A stretch of 38,648 nucleotides of DNA from Lachnospiraceae bacterium (GCA_030524705.1 JAUNGD010000033.1:1-38648); one strand, 5' to 3'; shown: positions 15,642-24,362, numbered from the stretch's first letter. Program-made: numbers and translations. The notes: generated from the letters alone by a model not told the origin.

Positions 15642-17434
15642 GAGATCATTTTAAGAAGCAGGAAATTCCGGAGCAGGAAGATAATACCGTAAAGACAGAA
15701 TTATCGGGGGAGAAAAAAAGGACGGAGCTTTTTTCATACAAAAAACCGTATATACCGGATGGAATGTTCCGCAAATGTGAATCCTGCGGAAAAGCTGTGT
15801 ACGAGGAAGATGTCAGAAATGCATATTTTTGCTGTCCCAGATGCGGAAAGCATTTTCGGATTGATCCCATTACCAGGATTCGTCTTATCACAGATCGAGA
15901 TTCCTTTGAGGAGTGGGATGCGGAGCTGGTGGGCGAGGATCCGCTGCAGTTCCCGGATTATAAGGAAAAGCTGGAGCGTTTGCAGGAGAGAACCGGTCTG
16001 AGGGAAGCAGTGATGACCGGAAGGGCAGAGATTGCCGGTCAGGAGACCGCAATAGGCGTAATGTCCCCGGATTTTCTGATGGGCAGCATGGGAACTGCGG
16101 TGGGAGAAAAAATTACGAGGATGATCGAACGGGCAACGAAGGAAGCGCTGCCGGTTGTCCTGTTTTGCTGTTCCGGAGGAGCCAGGATGCAGGAGGGGAT
16201 TTTTTCTCTGATGCAGATGGCAAAAACCTCCCAGGCTTTGAAGCGCCATGACGAGGCAGGCTTGCTTTATGTGTCCGTTCTGACGGATCCCACCACCGGA
16301 GGCGTGACGGCAAGCTTTGCGATGCTGGGGGATGTAATTCTGGCAGAGCCGGGAGCGTTGATTGGTTTTGCCGGGGCCAGAGTGATCCGTCAGACCATCG
16401 GCGGCAGGCTGCCGGAGGGATTTCAAAGCGCGGAATTTTTGCAGAAGCATGGATTTGTAGATCGGATCGTACCCAGAGGACAGATGAAAAAAACGCTGGC
16501 CGTGGTTTTAAAAAGCAGTGGGTTACAGAAAAAAGAGCCGGACGAAGAGAAAACAACAGACAAGGAAGAAATCTCGGGCAGAGCAGGAAACCTGGACAAG
16601 GAAGAGACACCAGATAGAGAAAGCAAGGAGACCTTGAAAACTCCCTGGGACAGGGTATTGACGGCGAGGAACAGCAGCAGGCCGTATGCCTCAGAGTATA
16701 TCACGAATATTTTTGACGGTTTTATGGAGCTGCACGGTGATCGTCTATACGGAGATGACCGCGCGGTGATCGGCGGGATCGCAGCGATCGGAAAAACCTA
16801 CGTGACAGTAATCGGACAGCAAAAGGGCAGGAATACGAAGGAAAACCGTATCAGAAACTTCGGTATGATGAACCCAGAAGGGTATCGTAAATCCCTGCGG
16901 CTCATGAAGCAGGCAGAAAAGTTTCAGCGTCCGATTATTCTATTTGTCGATACCCCCGGAGCCTACTGCGGGGTGGAGGCGGAGGAGCGCGGCCAGGGCG
17001 AGGCGATTGCCCGCAATCTTTTTGAGATGGCGGGGCTGACGGTTCCTGTGCTGACGATCATTACCGGTGAAGGCGGTTCCGGCGGAGCTCTGGCGTTAGC
17101 CATGGCAAATGAAGTGTGGATGCTGGAAAATTCCGTGTATTCAGTGCTCTCTCCAGAAGGATTTGCTGCAATTCTCTGGAAGGACGGCAAGAAAGCGTCC
17201 CAGGCGGCCGAAGTGATGAAGCTTACGGCTGAGGAATTGAAGAGCGCCGGGATTATTGAAAAGGTGATACCGGAGAAAAATCCGGCGGATAAGGATGAGA
17301 TGACGGAGCTTGCAGGAGTACTTCGAAGGGAAATTATAATGTTTCTGGAACGGTATCATGGAAAGCAGCCGGAACAGATTTCCGGAGAGCGGTATGACAG
17401 GTTCCGCAGGATGGGAGTACCCGGAGTCAAATAA
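15635..17434 (+). CDS. accDA: Fused acetyl-CoA carboxylase carboxyltransferase beta-alpha (AccD-AccA)
   Basis: A single 599-residue polypeptide holding both carboxyltransferase subunits that transfer CO2 from biotin to acetyl-CoA. The AccD half (about 40-295) begins with a four-cysteine zinc ribbon: C48, C51, C67, C70. A charged linker (about 296-335, rich in K, E, D) joins it to the AccA half (about 336-590), with ASEYITNIFDGFMELHGDRLYGDDRAVIGG, VDTPGAYCGVEAEERGQGEAIA and GEGGSGGALALAMANEVWMLE. No stop or frameshift separates them. ATG at 15635 is chosen (AGAGGTG 9 bases upstream); an in-frame GTG at 15623 is possible. It is the last gene of the operon. Confidence 0.95.
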   Translation: MLRDHFKKQEIPEQEDNTVKTELSGEKKRTELFSYKKPYIPDGMFRKCESCGKAVYEEDVRNAYFCCPRCGKHFRIDPITRIRLITDRDSFEEWDAELVGEDPLQFPDYKEKLERLQERTGLREAVMTGRAEIAGQETAIGVMSPDFLMGSMGTAVGEKITRMIERATKEALPVVLFCCSGGARMQEGIFSLMQMAKTSQALKRHDEAGLLYVSVLTDPTTGGVTASFAMLGDVILAEPGALIGFAGARVIRQTIGGRLPEGFQSAEFLQKHGFVDRIVPRGQMKKTLAVVLKSSGLQKKEPDEEKTTDKEEISGRAGNLDKEETPDRESKETLKTPWDRVLTARNSSRPYASEYITNIFDGFMELHGDRLYGDDRAVIGGIAAIGKTYVTVIGQQKGRNTKENRIRNFGMMNPEGYRKSLRLMKQAEKFQRPIILFVDTPGAYCGVEAEERGQGEAIARNLFEMAGLTVPVLTIITGEGGSGGALALAMANEVWMLENSVYSVLSPEGFAAILWKDGKKASQAAEVMKLTAEELKSAGIIEKVIPEKNPADKDEMTELAGVLRREIIMFLERYHGKQPEQISGERYDRFRRMGVPGVK

Positions 17435-17490
17435 AAAAGCACTGGACGCGGTGGTCTGCCCTTTTCCGGCGTGCGCGAAAATCATATGAG

Positions 17491-17550
17491 CGTCAGCAGA
17501 CAAGAACTGCACACCCCATGTCATGTAAATTTGCTTCTTATCTGCTGACG
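17491..17550 (+). terminator. Inverted repeat after the fatty acid operon
   Basis: CGTCAGCAGA at 17491-17500 pairs perfectly with TCTGCTGACG at 17541-17550; with one mismatch the stem extends to 14 bp (17491-17504, 17537-17550). The loop is long and only TTATT follows, so it may be an inefficient terminator or another structured element. Confidence 0.4.
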
Positions 17551-17586
17551 TTATTGGTATCAGGGCATCCGTATTTGAAAACAGAG

Positions 17587-17615
17587 TTGAAAAAGCGATT
17601 GCGGCAGAGTATGAT
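17587..17615 (+). promoter_or_regulatory. Promoter for the two-component/ABC module
   Basis: TTGAAA (17587-17592), a 17-base spacer and TATGAT (17610-17615) form a good sigma-A promoter. Transcription would start near 17622, about 23 bases before the response regulator ATG. Confidence 0.65.
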
Positions 17616-17644
17616 GAAAATAATCACTTTGAAAGAGGCGGAGA

Positions 17645-18307
17645 ATGAGAATTCTATTGGTTGAAGATGATGCTCAGATGAATGAAGCGCTGAAAATATT
17701 TTTTTGTAAAGCGGGATATACGGTACTGCAGGCGTATGACGCAAAGGAAGCGGAGCAGTATTTAAGTAAAGAACTAGACGTAATCATTGCCGATATTGGA
17801 CTGCCGGGAGCTTCAGGCATAGATTTTTGTAAGAAGCTTCTGAGATATAAAAGAATCCCCGTAATTTTTCTGACTGCAAAGGATGATGAGGAAGATATAC
17901 TGGAAGGATATGAAGCCGGCTGTCAGGAATATGTAACTAAGCCGGTTTCGCCGAAAATCTTATTAAAGAAGATGGAAGTGATCTTAAAGCGCAGCGGATC
18001 GGGAAATATTATGGAGTATAAGGATCTGAGAATTGATTTTGACAAAAGGAAGGTATGGAACTGTGAAAAGGAAATTAAACTTACCGGAAAGGAATGGAAG
18101 GTTCTTTTCACATTGGCAGCAAATCGGGGAAATATTGTAACTAAGGATACGCTTCTGGAGAAAATATGGGATGCCGACAATAATTTCGTAGATGATCATG
18201 CGCTCACTGTGGTTATTAACAGATTGAGAAAGAAAATAGAGCAAAATCCATCCGCCCCGGTTTATATTAAAAATGTCTTTGGAGTTGGATATGCATTCGG
18301 AGAATAA
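17645..18307 (+). CDS. OmpR/PhoB-family response regulator
   Basis: A 220-residue regulator. The receiver domain (1-115) has the acidic pocket E7-D8-D9, phospho-acceptor Asp50, Thr77 and Lys99 (VTKP). The C-terminal winged helix (about 125-218) ends in the typical HALTVVINRLRKKIEQNP...YIKNVFGVGYAFGE. It is expected to be phosphorylated by the adjoining kinase and to activate the ABC genes downstream, as BceR-type regulators do. Ribosome site GAGGCGGAG. The kinase gene starts 10 bases after its stop. Confidence 0.93.
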   Translation: MRILLVEDDAQMNEALKIFFCKAGYTVLQAYDAKEAEQYLSKELDVIIADIGLPGASGIDFCKKLLRYKRIPVIFLTAKDDEEDILEGYEAGCQEYVTKPVSPKILLKKMEVILKRSGSGNIMEYKDLRIDFDKRKVWNCEKEIKLTGKEWKVLFTLAANRGNIVTKDTLLEKIWDADNNFVDDHALTVVINRLRKKIEQNPSAPVYIKNVFGVGYAFGE

Positions 18308-18317
18308 GGGGTCAGCT

Positions 18318-19313
18318 ATGATTAAAAAAGGTATAGTGGGGATGAATGCAGCTATAATTGTATGCTTTGCGATAATTTTAGTTTATCAGAAGAATTGGAT
18401 ATTATTGTTTTTATTAGCGCTGTTATTGACGTCACTGTACTTATTATGGGTTGATCAGCAAAAAGAATATCAGGACGAATTGGGGGAAATATCGCTGTGG
18501 CTGGAGGATCTTCTGCAGAAAAAAAATATTTCCGGTTATTCGATTCAGCAGGATACTCTGGCGGCAAAGCTTCTGTCGCAGCTTCAGAGGGTGCAAAACA
18601 TGTATGGCGGAATCGCTGCACGTGTAGAAAAGGAACGCGATGGAATTAAGAAATTGCTGGCGGAAATTGCTCATCAATTGCGAACGCCATTATCCAATAT
18701 GGAAACGTATCTGGCTCTGCTCGAGGATAACAGTATCGGGGATACGGAGAAGAAAGCGTACATTAAAGCTGTGGAACAATCGGAGGATAAACTTCATTTT
18801 CTGATTGAGAAATTCATTGTGGCGGCCCGGTTAGAGAACCAGATTATCCAGATTCATAAATGTGACAGTAATTTGAAAGAAACGGTTGCTCAGGCTGTGT
18901 TTCAAGTACGGAAAAAGGCGGAGGAGAAAAATATCAATATTATCATACAGGAGGAAGCTGCGGATAAAAAAGTATTGCATGACAGGAACTGGCTCTGTGA
19001 AGCAATTTACAATCTGCTGGATAACAGTATAAAATACTCCCCGGTGTTCACGGACATTATAGTGAAGCTGACCTCTAATGAGATGTTCTCGGAAATTTGT
19101 ATTGAAGACAGCGGAACAGGAATTCAAAAGGGAGAGGAAAATAAAATATTTCAGCTTTACTATCGGGGAAGCAATATCTCCAATCAGGAAGGGTACGGCA
19201 TGGGGCTGTTTATAGCAAGGGAAATCGTGCAAAAGCATGATGGATTTATGAAAGTAAGGCGAAAAGATGCAGGCTTGATTATGTCGATTGTATTGCCGAA
19301 AGCGGGAACTTGA
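18318..19313 (+). CDS. Short intramembrane-sensing histidine kinase (BceS-like)
   Basis: A 331-residue kinase with two membrane segments close together at about 7-23 and 27-44 and almost no external loop, so it cannot bind a ligand outside by itself. The phosphorylated His119 is in EIAHQLRTPLSN. The ATPase domain has NLLDNSIKYS (N box), DSGTGI (G1) and GYGMGLFIA (G2). Kinases of this shape in Bce-type modules are controlled by their partner ABC permease. The ATG at 18318 follows AAGGGG at 6-base spacing; an upstream in-frame start at 18273 would lie inside the regulator gene. Confidence 0.9.
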   Translation: MIKKGIVGMNAAIIVCFAIILVYQKNWILLFLLALLLTSLYLLWVDQQKEYQDELGEISLWLEDLLQKKNISGYSIQQDTLAAKLLSQLQRVQNMYGGIAARVEKERDGIKKLLAEIAHQLRTPLSNMETYLALLEDNSIGDTEKKAYIKAVEQSEDKLHFLIEKFIVAARLENQIIQIHKCDSNLKETVAQAVFQVRKKAEEKNINIIIQEEAADKKVLHDRNWLCEAIYNLLDNSIKYSPVFTDIIVKLTSNEMFSEICIEDSGTGIQKGEENKIFQLYYRGSNISNQEGYGMGLFIAREIVQKHDGFMKVRRKDAGLIMSIVLPKAGT

Positions 19314-19329
19314 AAATAGTTCCCGCTTT
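19299..19329 (+). terminator. Strong hairpin between kinase and ABC genes
   Basis: AAAGCGGGAACT (19299-19310) and AGTTCCCGCTTT (19318-19329) form a perfect 12-bp stem with a 7-base loop holding the kinase stop codon. The following bases (GTTACTAATTTG) are only weakly U-rich. It could be a partial terminator lowering ABC expression relative to the regulators, or could protect mRNA ends. Confidence 0.6.
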
Positions 19330-19383
19330 GTTACTAATTTGAGAGATTTAGCTGTTATGCTATGCAGAAAGGAGGGTTAAGCG

Positions 19384-20064
19384 ATGGATATTATAATGAC
19401 GAAGAATTTAAAAAAGATATACCGTATGGGAGAGAATAAGGTCTGTGCGTTAAATGGAGTAAATTTCTGTGTTAAAGAAGGCGAATTTGTAGCTGTTGTA
19501 GGTTCGTCGGGCAGCGGAAAATCAACATTGCTTAATTTGCTGGGAGCTATGGACTCTCCGACAGAAGGAGAAATATTCGTGAGGGGAATCCCGTTGGCGC
19601 AGCTGTCACAAAATGAGCAAACGATATTCCGGCGCCGTAATATTGGTTTTATCTTCCAGGATTTTAAATTGCTTCCTGTTTTGAATGTCTATGACAATGT
19701 GGTTTTGCCTTTGAAATTAGACGGGCGCAGGATAGACCAGGAATTTACAGAGATGCTCCTGAAGTCCCTGGGCTTACAGGAGAAAAAAGAACAGACGCCA
19801 TATACATTATCCGGGGGCGAACAGCAGCGGGCGGCTATTGCAAGGGCTCTGATTACGCGTCCTGCCGTTGTGCTGGCGGATGAACCCACCGGAAACCTTG
19901 ATTCACGTACCGGCATGGAAGTAATTGGGTTGATGAAGATGCTCTCTCAAAAATTTTACCAGACCTTAGTGGTTGTTACACATGATGAAGAGGTTGCACA
20001 GACGGCTGATCGGATTGTGCGCATAGAGGATGGGAAAATCTGTCAGGAAGGAGAAAGCGTATGA
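19384..20064 (+). CDS. ABC transporter ATP-binding protein (MacB/BceA type)
   Basis: A 226-residue ATPase of the type that drives mechanotransmission or peptide-resistance transporters. Walker A GSSGSGKST is at 40-48, the signature LSGGEQQR at 142-149 and Walker B VVLADEPTG around 162-170 with Glu167 catalytic. The H-loop reads VVTHDEE. AAAGGAGGG precedes the ATG. It overlaps the permease gene by 4 bases, so the two subunits are made together. Membership of the Bce-like group is inferred from the neighbouring regulator, kinase and FtsX permease. Confidence 0.93.
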   Translation: MDIIMTKNLKKIYRMGENKVCALNGVNFCVKEGEFVAVVGSSGSGKSTLLNLLGAMDSPTEGEIFVRGIPLAQLSQNEQTIFRRRNIGFIFQDFKLLPVLNVYDNVVLPLKLDGRRIDQEFTEMLLKSLGLQEKKEQTPYTLSGGEQQRAAIARALITRPAVVLADEPTGNLDSRTGMEVIGLMKMLSQKFYQTLVVVTHDEEVAQTADRIVRIEDGKICQEGESV

Positions 20065-22646
20065 GTACGCGCAACAATAATCAGTCGGCTGTCAAGGAGC
20101 TGGCGCGGGCTTATTATAAAGAGAATAAAAGCCGGAACAGGATTTTGACTTTTGCGGCAGCAATGTCCGTGTTTTTGCTCTACGCTGCCTTTTCCATTGC
20201 ATACGGTAAGCTTCGTTCTGATTACCTGATTGATATACGGGGAATGGGAACAACTGCTGCAGTGTCATTGGAAAATGGAAGCAAAAAGCAGTATGAGCAG
20301 ATGAGGGATCTTCCGTATATTGTAGATACCGGTATTAAAAAAGGTGTGGGATCAGCTGTATTCCGGGAATATTGGGAGGGCCGGCTTGTGTATCTCGATA
20401 AGGATGCCTATAAAAAAATAATGATGCCGGCATATACGGATATCGTAGGGAGATATCCTCAAAATGCAGATGAAATTATGTTGTCAGCCTCGAGCCTGCG
20501 GCAAATGCAGCTTGAGCATCTGAAAATTGGTATGGAAATCGAGCTTAGAACAATACTCTCCGATGGATCAGAAGGAACCGCCGTATTTCTATTAAGCGGG
20601 TATTACACAGATTATATTGACTATTCAGTATTAGAGCCGGAAGCATACGTTTCAAAAGCTTTTCTGGAGCAGCAAAGGATCTCGGTTTTCCCGGCAGATA
20701 AAATTATGGCTGTGACACGTTCTTTGCAGGATGAAAGAGACATTGAAACAAAATTGTATTCAGATCTGACGATGGAATACGATGCACAGCAGGTATTCGC
20801 TGAAAATCCAATGGTAAAGCAAAGTGTGGAAGGCGTATTTGGAAGTATTTCGATTGCTGTTGGATGTGGTATCGTGGTAATTCTATGTGCTTTTATGCTG
20901 ATTTTTAATGTAGTGTCTATTACCATGGGGAAAGAGATCCGCCAGTATGGGCTGCTAAAGGTGCTGGGCGCGACGGAACAGCAGTTAAAAGGAATTGTAT
21001 ACGATCAAAATATACGGAATATCCTGAAAGGAATTATGATAGGAGCGATAGGGGGCAGCATTGCTGTGAAAATTTTTCTTCCATCTGTGCTGCAGAAATT
21101 GTTCATGCAGGGCTTAGGAGAAAGTGATGTCGCAGGTTTTTATCCAATGCTCCTGGCAGGAGCCGGGCTCCTTATATTTGCGGCAGCATTCTTTGCGGCG
21201 GGACTTGCTCTGAGACAGGTTGTAAAATGGAATGCGATTGATTCGATTTGCTATATTGAAACGGGAAATCATTGCAGAAAGAAACAGAATCTTGCCGACA
21301 GATTTCTGATAGTAGGAATGGCGTGGCGTGGCATGACAAGATCGAAAAAAAGATTGCTGATCAGTATGGGATCATTGTTGATTGGATGTATGACCGCGTT
21401 AGGTGCGGCTGTCATTATGACAGGAACGGATATTACAAACCGGATCGAACAAAATCCAGACTTCAGAGTCGGCATTTTAACCGGAATTTTTCGGTTCCCT
21501 GAAATGGTGCCGGATCAGATCAATGACGAGACGCCGGTACTCTCAGCGGATATGAAGAATACGATTTGTGAAATGCACGGTGTTGATAAAAAGACTATAA
21601 AAACGGCAGAGGGCAGCTATGCCGTTATTGATTTCTCTAAAAACAAAGCGCTGTTTCCCCGTAAGCAATCGTTAGAAAATACGGATACCGGGATTGCTTT
21701 TGCAACATTGCAGATCGTAGATGAGTCATTTGTGAATGAGCTGGAGCACTACGTGGTCAGCAATGATCTGGCCGTTGATCTTGAGCGTTTTGCAGCAGGG
21801 AATAGCTGTATCCTGTTACATCACAACGAACTGTCAAGGGAATTAGAGGTGCAGGCTGAAAAAGCATTAGGTGAACCCATCGTTTTCTACTCATTAAATG
21901 CATATGGCGATCCGAAGTACGATACTGCGGACTATGAAAAAGGCAGCCTTGCATGTGCAGGATATTTGGACATGACAGAGAAATACTTTCCCAAGCTGCA
22001 AACCACATCACTTGGAAACGATATTAACTATTTCATTATGACAGAAAAAGCGTTTGCAAAATTGGGATTCCCGAAAAAGGTATTTGATATTTCTTTTGAC
22101 CTGGAGGAAGTTGAGGACGATGCCGTAATGAATCAAAAATTATCACAGCTTGTACAAAAAGAAAACCAAAAAAGCGGGGTAATGGATACCTTTTATTTGG
22201 AGGCGAATCATATATTACTGGATTCAGAAAAGAACAGAACTGATACGGCAAACGTCATTTTGGGCGGGTTATCCCTGATTCTTTTAGTGATTGGTATTAT
22301 GAATTATGGAAATATGCTCTCGGCAGCGCTGTCGGTCAGAAGAAAAGAGATCGCTGTACTTCAAAGCCTGGGACTGACGAGAGGTCAGCTTTGGAGAATG
22401 GTTTTATATGAGGGAATCGGATACTGGGTACTTCTTATGTCATCAACATTCATAATAGGCAGTCCGGTTATATGGCTTTTGGGAAAAGCGATAAAGAGAA
22501 AGTTATTGTATTTTAAGTTTGTATATCCCTGGCAGACGCTTCTTATACTATGCATCGCTTTGCTGGGAATATGTTTTGCGTTTTCAGGTATAAGTTATTT
22601 TAAAAACAGAAATTTTATAGACGAGTTAAGAAGAAGCGATGACTGA
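20061..22646 (+). CDS. Large FtsX/MacB-type ABC permease
   Basis: An 861-residue permease with about eight membrane segments in two sets. There is one near 28-50, three at about 268-390 (ISIAVGCGIVVILCAFMLIFNVVSI, ILKGIMIGAIGGSIAV, FYPMLLAGAGLLIFAAAFFAAG), one near 432-452, and three at about 735-845. Two extracytoplasmic domains lie between: about 55-260 and a larger one about 455-730. The FtsX pattern (KEIRQYGLLKVLGATEQQLK, and RKEIAVLQSLGLTRGQLW) occurs twice, as expected for a duplicated FtsX unit. The substrate cannot be read from sequence; cell wall-active peptides are the usual inducers of such modules. It is larger than typical BceB (about 650) because of the big second external domain. 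Confidence 0.9.
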   Translation: MSTRNNNQSAVKELARAYYKENKSRNRILTFAAAMSVFLLYAAFSIAYGKLRSDYLIDIRGMGTTAAVSLENGSKKQYEQMRDLPYIVDTGIKKGVGSAVFREYWEGRLVYLDKDAYKKIMMPAYTDIVGRYPQNADEIMLSASSLRQMQLEHLKIGMEIELRTILSDGSEGTAVFLLSGYYTDYIDYSVLEPEAYVSKAFLEQQRISVFPADKIMAVTRSLQDERDIETKLYSDLTMEYDAQQVFAENPMVKQSVEGVFGSISIAVGCGIVVILCAFMLIFNVVSITMGKEIRQYGLLKVLGATEQQLKGIVYDQNIRNILKGIMIGAIGGSIAVKIFLPSVLQKLFMQGLGESDVAGFYPMLLAGAGLLIFAAAFFAAGLALRQVVKWNAIDSICYIETGNHCRKKQNLADRFLIVGMAWRGMTRSKKRLLISMGSLLIGCMTALGAAVIMTGTDITNRIEQNPDFRVGILTGIFRFPEMVPDQINDETPVLSADMKNTICEMHGVDKKTIKTAEGSYAVIDFSKNKALFPRKQSLENTDTGIAFATLQIVDESFVNELEHYVVSNDLAVDLERFAAGNSCILLHHNELSRELEVQAEKALGEPIVFYSLNAYGDPKYDTADYEKGSLACAGYLDMTEKYFPKLQTTSLGNDINYFIMTEKAFAKLGFPKKVFDISFDLEEVEDDAVMNQKLSQLVQKENQKSGVMDTFYLEANHILLDSEKNRTDTANVILGGLSLILLVIGIMNYGNMLSAALSVRRKEIAVLQSLGLTRGQLWRMVLYEGIGYWVLLMSSTFIIGSPVIWLLGKAIKRKLLYFKFVYPWQTLLILCIALLGICFAFSGISYFKNRNFIDELRRSDD

Positions 22647-22676
22647 ATCAGAAATGCAAATAATATCCTATGACAT

Positions 22677-22709
22677 AAAAAAGGGGGGTATCAGAAAACG
22701 AGTACCCCC
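22677..22709 (-). terminator. Intrinsic terminator of the TSCPD gene
   Basis: On the minus strand GGGGGTA (22709-22703) pairs with TACCCCC (22690-22684), followed by six T. On the plus strand no U tract follows, so the permease gene is not served in the same way. Confidence 0.75.
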
Positions 22710-22737
22710 TGAATGCTTTATTCGTTTGGCAGATCAT

Positions 22738-22989
22738 TTATTTGTTCTGCTCAAGGGCCAGCTTCAGCGCCGTGGCAAGCTGATCCGGACAGGACGTCGG
22801 GCGGAATCCGCATTTGATTCCTTCCAGTCGCGCAATGGCGTCTGAAGTTTTCATTCCTTCCACAAGTCTTGCAACGCCCTGGGTATTTCCTGAGCATCCG
22901 CCGATAAATTCTACGTGCTTGATCACATCTCCGTCCAGTTCAAAGTGAATTTCCTGGGAACAGACACCTTTTGTCTTATATACCAGCAT
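22738..22989 (-). CDS. TSCPD-domain protein (TIGR03905 type)
   Basis: An 83-residue protein that is essentially one TSCPD domain: conserved C-S-Q near the N terminus, FIGGCSGNTQGVARLVEGM in the middle, and the name-giving TSCPDQLATALKLAL at the C terminus. Related domains occur at the ends of some vitamin B12-dependent ribonucleotide reductases, and a role in nucleotide metabolism or metal binding has been supposed, but the function of the stand-alone form is unknown. Cysteines at positions 10, 32, 60 and 67 could bind metal. GGAGG lies ahead of the ATG. It has its own terminator. Confidence 0.88.
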   Translation of the reverse strand: MLVYKTKGVCSQEIHFELDGDVIKHVEFIGGCSGNTQGVARLVEGMKTSDAIARLEGIKCGFRPTSCPDQLATALKLALEQNK

Positions 22990-23178
22990 AAAAATAATCC
23001 TCCAGTCCTTTTGTATATCGTATTATCTTTTGACGAGCTATCTTTGTAAGTATACCCTGTTTCTTCTATATAATCAATAGGGCAGTAATTTTCTCCAGCC
23101 CGTTTTGTGCAGCAAATTTCCCTAGTCTGTATTGCAGTGAAGTTACCTGTTCCGTATTGATTATGCCGTATTGATTTA

Positions 23179-23208
23179 TTGACCATGGTCGGGAGAATAT
23201 TGTATACT
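23179..23208 (+). promoter_or_regulatory. Promoter for mtnN
   Basis: TTGACC (23179-23184), an 18-base spacer and TATACT (23203-23208) make a good sigma-A promoter, with transcription starting near 23215. Immediately upstream is a 14-bp tandem repeat (CCGTATTGATTATG at 23152-23165, CCGTATTGATTTAT at 23166-23179). Confidence 0.65.
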
Positions 23209-23268
23209 GTATAACGTACTGATGAAAAATATTCTACAGATTAAATAAAGAAAGGGTTGGGATAAAAT

Positions 23269-23970
23269 ATGAGAAAAACAGGAATTATCGGAGCTATGGA
23301 TATTGAGGTGGAGGGTCTGAAGCAGGATATGACGATCCGGCGGGAGATCAAAAAGGCCGGCATGGATTTTTGCGAGGGCACTCTACAGGGAAAGCCGGTG
23401 GTGGTTGTGCGCAGCGGTATCGGAAAAGTGAACGCGGCTGTCTGCACACAGATTCTTGTGGATGAATTTCAGGTGGATGCTGTGATCAATACGGGAATTG
23501 CCGGTTCTTTGAATGCGCAGATTGATATTGGAGATATTGTTATCTCCACGGATGTACTGCATCATGACATGGATGCGGTGAATTTTGGATATGAGCCGGG
23601 GCAGATTCCGCAGATGGATGTATTTTCCTTTGAAGCAGATAAGGATCTGGCGGATCTGGCGGAGAAGGTGTGCCACGAGGTAAATCCTGAGATTTCCGTA
23701 TTCCGGGGCCGGGTGGTCAGCGGAGACCAGTTTGTGGCGGATAAGGCTGTGAAGGAGCGGATCGTAAATCAGTTCCATGGCTTTTGTACGGAGATGGAGG
23801 GCGCGGCGATCGCTCAGACCGCTTATCTGAATGAGATTCCCTTTGTCATCATTCGGGCGATTTCAGATAAGGCGGACGACAGTGCGTCAGAGGATTATCC
23901 GACCTTTGAGAAAAAGGCGGCGCGGCATTGTATGCAGCTTGTGGAGGGACTGATCCAGAGCCTGTCATAG
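23269..23970 (+). CDS. mtnN: 5'-methylthioadenosine/S-adenosylhomocysteine nucleosidase
   Basis: A 233-residue nucleosidase that splits adenine from methylthioadenosine and S-adenosylhomocysteine, recycling SAM by-products; where luxS is present it feeds autoinducer-2 synthesis. Landmarks are IGAMDIEVEGL with Glu13 (equivalent to the catalytic Glu12), INTGIAGSL, the ribose-binding TEMEGAAIAQ (Glu175, Glu177) and the catalytic Asp200 in RAISDKADD. Length and motifs are standard. It stands alone with its own promoter. Its last codons and stop form the first, partial copy of a tandem repeat that continues downstream. Confidence 0.95.
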   Translation: MRKTGIIGAMDIEVEGLKQDMTIRREIKKAGMDFCEGTLQGKPVVVVRSGIGKVNAAVCTQILVDEFQVDAVINTGIAGSLNAQIDIGDIVISTDVLHHDMDAVNFGYEPGQIPQMDVFSFEADKDLADLAEKVCHEVNPEISVFRGRVVSGDQFVADKAVKERIVNQFHGFCTEMEGAAIAQTAYLNEIPFVIIRAISDKADDSASEDYPTFEKKAARHCMQLVEGLIQSLS

Positions 23971-24063
23971 AGAGCGGTGGTATTAGGAGGGATAGATCCA
24001 GAATTTGCCATAAAGAGCGGCAGCATTAGGAAGGATAGATCCAGAGTCTGCCATAAAGAGCGG
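23951..24063 (+). repeat. 43-bp tandem repeats running out of the mtnN 3' end
   Basis: AGAGCGG recurs at 23971, 24014 and 24057, exactly 43 bases apart. Units 23971-24013 and 24014-24056 are alike, and a third unit begins at 24057. The part GATCCAGAnnnTGnCATA also occurs once inside the end of mtnN (about 23952-23969), so the array seems to have grown from the gene's own 3' end. Beyond it, up to the promoter at 24168, nothing else is seen. Confidence 0.88.
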
Positions 24064-24167
24064 CAGGGAATTTACATGAACCTCAGAAGAATTTTTCTCT
24101 GCTCCTGATATTGATTTTGAACCCCGAATTCGTCAGAAATACCGGGAATTTGTCGAACGATTTTGCT

Positions 24168-24195
24168 TTGCAAATGAATTTTTTCCGGCTATAAT
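24168..24195 (+). promoter_or_regulatory. Promoter of the unknown membrane protein gene
   Basis: TTGCAA (24168-24173), a 16-base spacer and a perfect TATAAT (24190-24195). Transcription would begin near 24202, leaving a leader of about 160 bases with several small hairpins. Confidence 0.65.
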
Positions 24196-24362
24196 GGCGA
24201 TACTTGAGCGAACGCGGCGACAGGCGCCGTCGTGGATGCGAAATGTGTCCATCCTGAAGGAAGAGAGCTGCGGATGGCCTGGAAAGTGAAAAAGGCTTTC
24301 TGCGGAGCATATCACAAAGAGGATTGCGTTGCTCAGAGATAATTAAAAAAGGGGGATTCCAT

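Noticed and set aside
19339-19366. TTGAGA/TATGCA as a separate promoter for the ABC genes
   Set aside because: Transcription would start at about 19373, inside the ribosome binding site, leaving no usable leader.
23971-24063. A CRISPR-like array
   Set aside because: There are only about 2.2 units of a 43-bp direct tandem repeat with no unique spacers, and they derive from the mtnN 3' end.
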